Assembly (NCBI GenBank): GCA_963696525.1
Contig: CAVOKO010000009.1
Span: 1,550,001-1,614,000 of the forward strand
Direction: 5' to 3'
DNA length: 64,000 nt
DNA from: CAWBRT01 sp963696525
Lineage (GTDB): Bacteria; Acidobacteriota; Terriglobia; Terriglobales; Acidobacteriaceae
The position numbers were made by a program, and so were the translations under genes. Below, piece after piece: positions 18,655-25,941 of the stretch; the stretch's first letter is position 1, and every line of letters begins with the position of its first letter. The notes beneath the pieces were generated by a model that saw only the letters and a program-made list of their open reading frames with translations, did not search any database and was not told where the DNA came from.

Positions 18655-20130
18655 TCACCACAATCCGAGCAGCTTCCAGTAGCCTAATCCGAGTGTCATA
18701 TAGATCACTCCGCAGATGAGCGCAACAATGTGTCCGACCTTCCACCAAGTGGCCTGATCCACGTACCCCGGACTAAACAACACTGGCGCCACCGCATTGC
18801 TATAGTGAGTGAGCAAGCACCCGAATTCCGAAGCGGCTCCCATTAAGAAAATAAGCGGCCATTTTGGAACATTCGCAACTAATCCGATGGTGAACAAAAC
18901 GGGAATAAACGTCGTACAGAATGGTGCAAGAGAGGCAAAGAAGTAGCGAACGCCACAACTCAGCAACAGTAGAATTAACAGAACCGTGAAAGTGCTATAG
19001 CCGGCAAAACTGAAATTCCTTGCTATCACCTTAGTCAGCCAGGTAAAGAACCCCGCCTTCGCCAAGCCGTCAGCCAGACTGATGATCCCGCCGTACCACA
19101 TCAGAATGCTCCAAGCACCCTTGGCGCTTGACAGGCTATTCCAGCTCACAACCCCAGTAACAAGACAAGCGGCGACGAAACCGATTGCCACAGCCGTCGC
19201 ATCAATCTTAGTAATGCCTCCCGTGGCCCATCCGATAAGAGCAAACACGAACAAGCAAGCCAGGGTCTTTTCGCCCCGAGTCGCCCGCCCCATTTCCGTC
19301 AAGCCACGCTCGGAGATTGTGCGGTTATCGATTTGCTTTATTTCCGGCGGATACAGCTTGTACACGATCCAGGGCAGCAGCATGAGGATGAGCAGTGCCG
19401 GTGGAGTAATGGCACGCGCCCACTGCATCCATGAGACGTCCACCTTCAGGATGCTCTTAGCGAAGGTGGTGACAATCAGATTCGTTGCGGAGGCGGTAAG
19501 GAAAACGTGAGCCGTGGTAATGCTTATCTGATAGAGGAGCAAGCTCAGGTACCCGCCTATTCTCCTCGAGGTCGGTCCGGGCTCGGACCCAAGCGTTACG
19601 GCCAGACTGCGGAAAATAGGGTAAACAAGGCCGCCGGTGCGGGCGGTGTTCGAAGGGGTCGCTGGACTAATGATTAAATCTGTGAACGCGGCAACGTAAC
19701 CGAGCCCAAGCGTTGTTCGGCCTAGTCTGGTGCCGATCAGCAGAAACGCAATTCTCTTTCCCAAACCTGTTTCGATAAATGCCTGGCCGAGCATAAAAGC
19801 CGAAAACACCAACCAAGTAGTCGGTGATGCGAACCCGGACAGAACAACAGTCGTGTTCCTGAAGAAGATGCTCGAAACGGCGATCGCCACCAGCAGGACG
19901 ACGGCTTCCGGCACTGGGCGCAGCATCATGCCCAGTATTGCGCCAACATAGATCGCGAATAGCTTCCAGGCGGCGACTGGAAGTTCCGCGGGGACAGGTG
20001 CCAATAGAATCAGAACAGGCACGAGAATCGTGATCGCCGCCCGAATCAGTTTTCCCTTCATCTCCCCGCTATTGATAGTGGGAGGTTGGAGGGCAGGTTG
20101 AATTGCTTTCACTCCGGGGCCGGAACTCAT
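18655..20130 (-). CDS. DASS-family anion:sodium symporter (second copy)
   Basis: A 491-residue symporter of the same family as the gene ending at 12119, but clearly diverged from it. Around twelve membrane segments are present. The first substrate motif is canonical (PATPSNTARTGG), the matching loop is TASATNLIVTTF, and the late region has FASLAPFCTTFIPV. GGAGG lies six bases before the ATG. It begins about 40 bases after the aconitase X large subunit, strongly suggesting co-transcription and a role in importing the substrate of the hydro-lyases. A C4-C6 di- or tricarboxylate is likely from the family. Confidence 0.87.
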   Translation of the reverse strand: MSSGPGVKAIQPALQPPTINSGEMKGKLIRAAITILVPVLILLAPVPAELPVAAWKLFAIYVGAILGMMLRPVPEAVVLLVAIAVSSIFFRNTTVVLSGFASPTTWLVFSAFMLGQAFIETGLGKRIAFLLIGTRLGRTTLGLGYVAAFTDLIISPATPSNTARTGGLVYPIFRSLAVTLGSEPGPTSRRIGGYLSLLLYQISITTAHVFLTASATNLIVTTFAKSILKVDVSWMQWARAITPPALLILMLLPWIVYKLYPPEIKQIDNRTISERGLTEMGRATRGEKTLACLFVFALIGWATGGITKIDATAVAIGFVAACLVTGVVSWNSLSSAKGAWSILMWYGGIISLADGLAKAGFFTWLTKVIARNFSFAGYSTFTVLLILLLLSCGVRYFFASLAPFCTTFIPVLFTIGLVANVPKWPLIFLMGAASEFGCLLTHYSNAVAPVLFSPGYVDQATWWKVGHIVALICGVIYMTLGLGYWKLLGLW

Positions 20131-20172
20131 GAGAGTCCTCCGTTCGCATTTGCGTTCGCTAACCCGAATTGT

Positions 20173-21390
20173 TTACTTCCAGAAGCCCGTCACGGCCGCA
20201 TCAATGCAGCGTTTCGCGTCTCCAAACCACACGCCAAACCCGTTGGATCCAGGGGCATAGAAGGCCATCTTGCCTGAGTTCGTCGCCAGCGTCTTGAACC
20301 CGAGTGCCTCTGGGTTTCCCAGGATGGTGCACAAGTCCTGGGTGACGATAGCACCTGATTCTTCAATTGCCCGCACGTAGCCGAGTTGAGCAGCCATGGC
20401 CTTGATCGCCACGTTGGTATGCACCCACATAGTCACGTCTTTGGAGATCTTCCTGCCCTGCAGAAGTCTCGCAAGCTCTTCCAGTTGTGACAGCGAGTAG
20501 TGTGGACAGCCAAACGCCACGTAGTCAACCTTGTTGTCGCGGGCAGAGGTTAGCTGCTGTTTGCCTTCCTCGATCTCGCGGTTGGTGATCACAATCGTGT
20601 CGTACTTCTTACCGCTGAACGCCGCTTCTACCGTCGGCGCTTCCGGAGTGACGCCAACGACGTGGAACATGGCGACGCCACCCGAGGATGCCAACGCTGA
20701 ACCCAAGTAGACCAATGCCTCCGTCGAAGGATAAGAGATTCCGCTGAAAACCGGGATCTTCGTCCCGACTCTCTTTCCAACATAGGCACCTAGCCCGCAG
20801 TAGTCGGCGATATCGCGCAATTCGGCTGTTACCTTATAGAGCACATCTCCCTTGCGGTTTTCATCGAGGTGCAATCCGTACAGAGGAGTACGCCCGGTAA
20901 GTCCCGAAGCCATGGCCGTCGGTCCGCCTTCACGGTTATCCCGCGCGCCCAGCACGGAGTTAGTGAATACAACCGCCGAAGACTCCGCCCACGCAATTGA
21001 TTCGCCGAATTTTGGTATGAATCCCATGTAGTAAGGAACGCACGTCGAAGAACCATAACAACCCATGCATTCGTAGGCTTGTTCGATTCGCAATTGATTT
21101 GTCGACCAGTCCGGAGGCAGTTTCAAGTCCCTGCTCCGATCGACTCCAATCACGTTCAACGTCGTCGGCACGCACACCTTTGCACCGCTCTTGGCGATGT
21201 CCTCGACCCATTCCATGCCGGCGATGCCGTGACTCTTCAGCGAGAGCCCCGCGATATGTGCACTCTTGATGGGGATCAGCTTTTCGGCCCCGTAGATCTC
21301 ACCGATAGCCACCACGATATCCATCGCCATCTTCACCGGCTGTCCTGACTCGCCGTCGAGCATGCGTTTTTCTTCGTCTGTCAGCTTCAT
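20173..21390 (-). CDS. Aconitase X, large (catalytic) subunit
   Basis: A 405-residue protein matching the aconitase X large subunit across its length. Cysteines likely to hold the metal or iron-sulfur centre are seen in YECMGCYGSSTCVPYYMG, AFGCPHYS and TQDLCTI. NSVLGARDNREGGPTA is another family block. Known aconitase X proteins dehydrate cis-3-hydroxy-L-proline or phosphomevalonate, and many are uncharacterised. The gene overlaps the small subunit by four bases (ATGA), so the two are translationally coupled, as in other split aconitase X enzymes. Immediate neighbours are a LeuCD-type dehydratase and a carboxylate carrier, and there are no proline or mevalonate genes, so I infer a different hydroxyacid substrate. 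Confidence 0.88.
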   Translation of the reverse strand: MKLTDEEKRMLDGESGQPVKMAMDIVVAIGEIYGAEKLIPIKSAHIAGLSLKSHGIAGMEWVEDIAKSGAKVCVPTTLNVIGVDRSRDLKLPPDWSTNQLRIEQAYECMGCYGSSTCVPYYMGFIPKFGESIAWAESSAVVFTNSVLGARDNREGGPTAMASGLTGRTPLYGLHLDENRKGDVLYKVTAELRDIADYCGLGAYVGKRVGTKIPVFSGISYPSTEALVYLGSALASSGGVAMFHVVGVTPEAPTVEAAFSGKKYDTIVITNREIEEGKQQLTSARDNKVDYVAFGCPHYSLSQLEELARLLQGRKISKDVTMWVHTNVAIKAMAAQLGYVRAIEESGAIVTQDLCTILGNPEALGFKTLATNSGKMAFYAPGSNGFGVWFGDAKRCIDAAVTGFWK

Positions 21391-21797
21391 TTGCTCTCCA
21401 CCTCGACTGTTCCGTTGACCGCGTCCACCTTCACGTAATCACCGGTTTTAATTGCTTCCAGCGGATTCTGTTCCAAGCTATCAATCACCGGAATGCCGCC
21501 CATGATTGCGCCAACAGCAATGATGGTTTCCGTAGTCAGGTTGATCATTGCCTTGGGACCGCTCTTGCACTTCGCTAGTTGGTATACGACGTAGGAACCG
21601 CCGGTACTGCCTTTACCGTGGGGGAAAATCAGGATCTTGTCCTTGATGGACTTGTTGAGTAGCTCATGGCCATGCTCGAGAATTGTGCCGTCGGCCACGT
21701 CGATCCCGAAGTTAAATCCAATCGCTTGATGGCAGACTAACGCCTCTCCCTCCGCATACCCTTTGCTGATGGGTCTTCCCTTAATGACAATCGACAT
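21387..21797 (-). CDS. Aconitase X, small (swivel) subunit
   Basis: A 136-residue swivelling-domain protein (DUF126 family), partner of the large subunit encoded just downstream with a four-base overlap. The family block PHGKGSTGGSYVVYQL contains the conserved serine of the active site, and LTTETIIAVGAIMGGIPVID is the usual second half. The ATG at 21797 has GAGG upstream; the ORF could begin three codons earlier at GTG 21806. The gene lies about 105 bases after the LeuD-type subunit. Confidence 0.88.
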   Translation of the reverse strand: MSIVIKGRPISKGYAEGEALVCHQAIGFNFGIDVADGTILEHGHELLNKSIKDKILIFPHGKGSTGGSYVVYQLAKCKSGPKAMINLTTETIIAVGAIMGGIPVIDSLEQNPLEAIKTGDYVKVDAVNGTVEVESK

Positions 21798-21903
21798 GTT
21801 TCTCACCGCCTCAGTTTTACTCCATGAAATGTGTTAATGCTTTTAGCCATCTACTTTCGAAGTTATTCGCCCTCTCGCAAATCCGCGACATTGTCCCTAC
21901 CCA

Positions 21904-22422
21904 CTACTTGGAATTGGCCTGCTCCGGTTCGGACAAGTGTTTCTTCAGGTAAGCGACCAGACCTCCTTCCTGGACCAACTCAAGAATGTGGGACGGAATG
22001 GCACTGCATTCGTAAACTTCGTTCCTGGTTATGTTGGTGACCCGACCTTGCCCGAAGTTTATCTCAATGATGTCGTTCGCGCTGATGCGGTCCGCTTCGC
22101 GGCACTCGACTGCAGGCAGACCAATATTAATCGCATTGCGATAGAAGATACGGGCAAAGAACTTGGCAACGATCGCTCCCACCCCCAGGTAACGCAAGGT
22201 CAACGGCGAGGTTTCACGACTGGAACCTGAGCCGAAGTTGACGCCGGCAACTAGAATGTCTCCTTTGGCGACCTTGCTAGCAAAATCCGGGTCCAGCGCG
22301 CTAAGCGTATACTTCGCTGCCTCGGCAACGCTAAGCTCCATGTATTGCGGCGGAGAAATGATGTCAGTGTTGATGTTATCGCCGTACTTCCATACCTTGC
22401 CGCGAACGATCATGCTATTCAC
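21904..22422 (-). CDS. 3-isopropylmalate/dimethylmaleate-type dehydratase, small subunit (LeuD family)
   Basis: A 172-residue swivel subunit of a two-subunit hydro-lyase of the aconitase superfamily. The start region WKYGDNINTDIISPPQYMEL and the conserved NFGSGSSRE are clear. The segment after QY (residues 27-30, YMEL) aligns with the loop that, as I recall, sets substrate choice (YLVM/YLVY in isopropylmalate isomerases, YLRT in homoaconitase); it matches neither. The start is GTG 22422, eight bases after GGGAGG and overlapping the end of the large subunit; ATG 22413 is the alternative. No leuA or leuB homologue is nearby, so a catabolic role is more likely than leucine synthesis. Confidence 0.88.
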   Translation of the reverse strand: MNSMIVRGKVWKYGDNINTDIISPPQYMELSVAEAAKYTLSALDPDFASKVAKGDILVAGVNFGSGSSRETSPLTLRYLGVGAIVAKFFARIFYRNAINIGLPAVECREADRISANDIIEINFGQGRVTNITRNEVYECSAIPSHILELVQEGGLVAYLKKHLSEPEQANSK

Positions 22423-23698
22423 AACCGTTACCTCCCTTTAAGAAGGCTCTTGGATCTTTAATCCGGCCCGCGATGGCGCTGGCTGCGACTGTCATCGGCG
22501 ATCCCAGGTAGATGTTGGCCTTCGGGCTGCCCATCCTGCCGACGAAGTTGCGATTCGTCGAAGAGATACAGGTTTCACCGTCCGCCAGTAAACCCGAATG
22601 CACCCCAACGCAGACGCCGCAGGTTGGCGGCAGAATCACCGCGCCGGCGTCAAACAGAATTCCGAGAACTCCATCTGCATTGGCCTGTTTCCAAATGGAA
22701 CGAGAACTCGGTGACACCAGCAGCCTGACGTTCTTGGCCACCTTGCGCCCCTTCAGCAGGCGTGCCGCCGCCAGAAGGTCCTCATATCGTCCCCCGGTGC
22801 ATGAGCCAAGATACGCTTGGTCAATGTCAACTCCTTGCACGTCGGAAACCGCGCTGACCTTATCGACCTCGTGAGGACAAGACACAACCGGCACGAGGTC
22901 ATCCGCGCAGAACTCGTAATGTGCACAGTAGGTGGCGTCTGGATCGCTGAAGACCAGTGAGAATCCGGAACTGATGTTCTGGCTTTCCAGGTACTCGACA
23001 ACCTTTGCGTCCGGCGACATGAGGCCGACCTTCGCGCCCATCTCAACCGCCATATTCGTGATGGCCAATCTCTGATCGAGGCTTAGCGCGTCGATCGCGC
23101 AACCGGTAAACTCAACCGCTTTGTAGGTCGCGCCGGCGTGACCAATCGCTCCGATGGTCTTGAGCGCGATGTCTTTTGCCATCACGCCGTCGGACAATTT
23201 GCCGCTCCACTTCACCTGGATGGTCTCCGGGACCCTGAGCCAGGTTTTGCCCGTGAGCATTACACCAAGCATCTCGGTGGACCCGACTCCGGTGGCGAAA
23301 GCGCCCAGCGCTCCTCCCATGCAGGTGTGCGAATCGGTGCCGAGCACCACTTGGCCGGGGAGAACATGCCCGTGCTCGACCATGACCTGATGGCACGGAC
23401 CTTCCGATTCGAAGTAATTACTAACCCCGTGGTCCCGGGCCCATTCTCGCGTGAACTTCACAATCGCTGCTTGCTTCACGCTTGCCGGCGGAGTGTAGTG
23501 GTCGGAAATTACGACAACCTTGCTCGGATCCCACACCTCGTCTCGTATCGATTTCATCTGGTCCGCAATTTCCACCCGCGGACCGAGGATGTCATCCATC
23601 ATGGCCTTGGCAACATGGACCCAGAGAATCTCGCCTGCGGTCGTTTCCGCGATACCAGCCGCACTCGCCAGTATTTTTTCCGACATCGTCTTACCCAT
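22415..23698 (-). CDS. 3-isopropylmalate/dimethylmaleate-type dehydratase, large subunit (LeuC family)
   Basis: A 427-residue catalytic subunit that binds a 4Fe-4S cluster. The three cluster cysteines are visible in LGSCTGGRYEDL and in PTCGVCVGVHSG. GTDSHTCMGGALGAFATGVGSTE and STNRNFVGRMGSP are conserved family blocks. The length matches the short archaeal/bacterial LeuC2 type, which includes isopropylmalate isomerase, homoaconitase and dimethylmaleate hydratase. A GAGG precedes the ATG. It overlaps the small subunit gene, and a PrpF-type isomerase gene lies 45 bases upstream. This pairing recalls the mii-dmdAB genes of anaerobic nicotinate degradation. I infer hydration of citraconate, dimethylmaleate or a similar cis-unsaturated acid. 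Confidence 0.88.
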   Translation of the reverse strand: MGKTMSEKILASAAGIAETTAGEILWVHVAKAMMDDILGPRVEIADQMKSIRDEVWDPSKVVVISDHYTPPASVKQAAIVKFTREWARDHGVSNYFESEGPCHQVMVEHGHVLPGQVVLGTDSHTCMGGALGAFATGVGSTEMLGVMLTGKTWLRVPETIQVKWSGKLSDGVMAKDIALKTIGAIGHAGATYKAVEFTGCAIDALSLDQRLAITNMAVEMGAKVGLMSPDAKVVEYLESQNISSGFSLVFSDPDATYCAHYEFCADDLVPVVSCPHEVDKVSAVSDVQGVDIDQAYLGSCTGGRYEDLLAAARLLKGRKVAKNVRLLVSPSSRSIWKQANADGVLGILFDAGAVILPPTCGVCVGVHSGLLADGETCISSTNRNFVGRMGSPKANIYLGSPMTVAASAIAGRIKDPRAFLKGGNGCE

Positions 23699-23743
23699 TC
23701 GAACACCTCGCTCGCAAACCTGCCCTTGGGACGACCTGCAAGT

Positions 23744-24901
23744 CTACTCAAATACTGATTTCCTTACGTATACGTAACCATCCATGATTCGACGAGCAGT
23801 GCGATACACGCCGATTCGTGTCAACTTGACCTGATCATTCTTGTAAGTAGCTTCCGCTTCGACCGGAATGACACCACCAGGATGCCCTATTTGAACCGTC
23901 ATTCTGGACTTGGCTTGCTCTCGTAACACTTCGTAAGCAATCGTTCCAGGGACCCTCACAGCCGCGCCGGTACATACAGTTCCAGTCACGGGATAGGTCT
24001 TGTGCATTCTCAACATGAACAGCAACCGGGAAACGAGATCGACATCGGCGGCCTTTACATTCGATCCGCCGATGGTCTGATAGTCGGCTGGTTCACTGAC
24101 AATAGCGAAGAATGGCTGGTAGGGTGTCTTAGTGGCCGCATCTTCCGGCCTGTCGACCAAGCCGATCATGACGCACGCCTCGCCACGGATTCGCTCGATG
24201 GTTCGCATCAGGCCCTTGTCGGCCTCGATTTCGGCAGGCGATTCGGTGCCCTTCATGCCGAAGCTTGAAGCATGAATAAAAACCAATGGATTCGCCGCAT
24301 CGACAATGGAGACGGGATAACCCTTGCCGTCAATCCGGATGCAGTCTTTGGCATTTCCCGTAGGCAACAGCTTGCCGGTGATTGCCCCCACCGTGTCCGA
24401 CCAGTCGAGCGTGATCTTAGCGCCCGTTCCAGGACAACCGTCAATTCTGAAATCGCCTTCTACCGCCGCACGGCCATTCTTCACCGGAACCTCGGCGACC
24501 AAGATGTTGTTGCTGTTGGTCAGATGAATTCTCACCGTCGTAAACGGCTCTTTGGGCTCGACCAACCCCTCATCGATGGCAAATGGACCGACGGCGGAGG
24601 AAATGTTTCCGCAGTTTCCACCGTAATCGACAAATTCGGTATCGATGCTCACTTGGCCGAAGGTATAATCAACGTCCGCGTCCTCCCGGGTTGACGGGGA
24701 AATAATCGCCAGCTTACTGGTCAGGACATCAGCGCCGCCCAAGCCGTCGATCTGTCGCACGTCGGGACTGCCATAAATGGCGCGGATCACCGCATCTCGC
24801 TTCGCCGGGTCATGCGGCAGCTCATTCTTCATGATGAAGACACCTTTGCTCGTGCCGCCGCGCACGATGGCACAACGCAACATCTCCATATCGGAATGCA
24901 T
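23744..24901 (-). CDS. PrpF-family isomerase (methylitaconate/aconitate delta-isomerase or oxalomesaconate tautomerase type)
   Basis: A 385-residue protein of the PrpF family, which has a doubled DapF-like fold and moves a C=C bond in unsaturated acids without cofactors. The N-terminus RCAIVRGGTSKGVFI and the central FVDYGGNCGNISSAVGPFAI and TGTVCTGAAVRVPGT are the family blocks, repeated in the two half-domains. Members include PrpF (aconitate), Mii (methylitaconate to dimethylmaleate) and GalD (oxalomesaconate). GAGGAGG precedes the ATG. The gene lies between HMG-CoA-lyase-like and LeuC-like genes in one transcription direction, so it probably prepares the substrate of the LeuCD-type hydratase. 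Confidence 0.88.
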   Translation of the reverse strand: MHSDMEMLRCAIVRGGTSKGVFIMKNELPHDPAKRDAVIRAIYGSPDVRQIDGLGGADVLTSKLAIISPSTREDADVDYTFGQVSIDTEFVDYGGNCGNISSAVGPFAIDEGLVEPKEPFTTVRIHLTNSNNILVAEVPVKNGRAAVEGDFRIDGCPGTGAKITLDWSDTVGAITGKLLPTGNAKDCIRIDGKGYPVSIVDAANPLVFIHASSFGMKGTESPAEIEADKGLMRTIERIRGEACVMIGLVDRPEDAATKTPYQPFFAIVSEPADYQTIGGSNVKAADVDLVSRLLFMLRMHKTYPVTGTVCTGAAVRVPGTIAYEVLREQAKSRMTVQIGHPGGVIPVEAEATYKNDQVKLTRIGVYRTARRIMDGYVYVRKSVFE

Positions 24902-24993
24902 TACAAACCTCCTCGATAATTAATTCCTGCAAGTATCAAATTTGGTCTGGTACAGGTATTACCCAATCAGTGACATGATCCCGTCCGTGCGTC

Positions 24994-25941
24994 CTATGCT
25001 GTTGCATTGGTGGCCCATTCTGGTTTGGGGTATTTCCTATCCGCCGTGCCCGCCTTCATCACCTGACCGGGAACATCATGGCCAACAATTCCCGGCAGAT
25101 CCTGGGCGATTTCAATCAACGCCTCGAGATCGACAGCGGTGTCGTATCCCATCTGTCCCAGCATGTGCACCACGTCTTCCGTGCAAACGTTTCCGGTTGC
25201 GCCGGGCGCATAGGGACAGCCGCCAAGCCCGCCGAGCGAAGCGTCAAAACGGCACATTCCGGTCTCGAGTGCCGCCACTACATTTGCGAGGCCCATGCCT
25301 CGTGTGTTGTGGAAATGCAAGGTGAATGGAACCATAGGCCAGCGCCTCAGGACCGCCTCGCATAAACGGCGTACCTGCTCCGGATTTGCCATGCCGGTCG
25401 TATCGCACAACGTCACGCCCTGGATGCCGGTATCCAGGAACTGCTGCACCAGTTCCAAGACGCGCTGCTCGGGAACCCAGCCATCGAATGGACATCCAAA
25501 GGAGGTTGAAAGTGAGCCGTTGATGAAGACGGATGATTGCGCGGCGAACCGAACGATTTCCGCGAACTGCGCCAGGGATTGTTCGCAACTCATGCGCAGA
25601 TTGGCTCGATTGTGCGACTGACTGGCTGACATGACGAGATTGATTTCGTCCACTTTGCAGGTCAGTGCCCGCTCACAGCCTTTTACGTTCGGCACCAACA
25701 CGGTATAGACGACCCCGGGGTATCTCTCTATCTGCCGCATCACCTGCTCGGCATCGCGCAAATTCGGAATTGCCTTGGGTGAAGTAAATGATGTCGCTTC
25801 AATCTTCGCCAGCCCGGTTTGGCTCAAGCGGTTGATCAACTTGACCTTTTCTTCCGTCGCTATGAAGTTGGGCTCAATCTGAAAGCCGTCACGAAGCGCA
25901 ACGTCATGAATGTAGGTGCGTCTCTTTTCCATCGTCGTCAT
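24994..25941 (-). CDS. HMG-CoA-lyase-family enzyme (candidate citramalyl-CoA/dimethylmalyl-CoA lyase)
   Basis: A 315-residue TIM-barrel lyase of the HMG-CoA lyase family. Key parts are ALRDGFQ (base and metal aspartate), LHFHNTRGMG (two metal histidines) and GGLGGCPYAPGATGNVC, which holds the catalytic cysteine loop. All match active HMG-CoA lyases. The enzyme class cleaves 3-hydroxy-3-methyl acyl-CoA esters into acetyl-CoA and a keto acid. The start is ATG 25941, in a four-base ATGA overlap with the CoA-transferase and with GGGAGG upstream; the longer ORF has no site. The tight coupling to a class III CoA-transferase, with no leucine-degradation genes around, favours a citramalyl-CoA-like substrate (products pyruvate and acetyl-CoA), which is inference. 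Confidence 0.85.
   Translation of the reverse strand: MTTMEKRRTYIHDVALRDGFQIEPNFIATEEKVKLINRLSQTGLAKIEATSFTSPKAIPNLRDAEQVMRQIERYPGVVYTVLVPNVKGCERALTCKVDEINLVMSASQSHNRANLRMSCEQSLAQFAEIVRFAAQSSVFINGSLSTSFGCPFDGWVPEQRVLELVQQFLDTGIQGVTLCDTTGMANPEQVRRLCEAVLRRWPMVPFTLHFHNTRGMGLANVVAALETGMCRFDASLGGLGGCPYAPGATGNVCTEDVVHMLGQMGYDTAVDLEALIEIAQDLPGIVGHDVPGQVMKAGTADRKYPKPEWATNATA

Noticed and set aside
21904..23698. Leucine biosynthesis operon
   Set aside because: Only LeuC/LeuD-type subunits are present; there is no isopropylmalate synthase or dehydrogenase, and the neighbours are catabolic genes and carriers.
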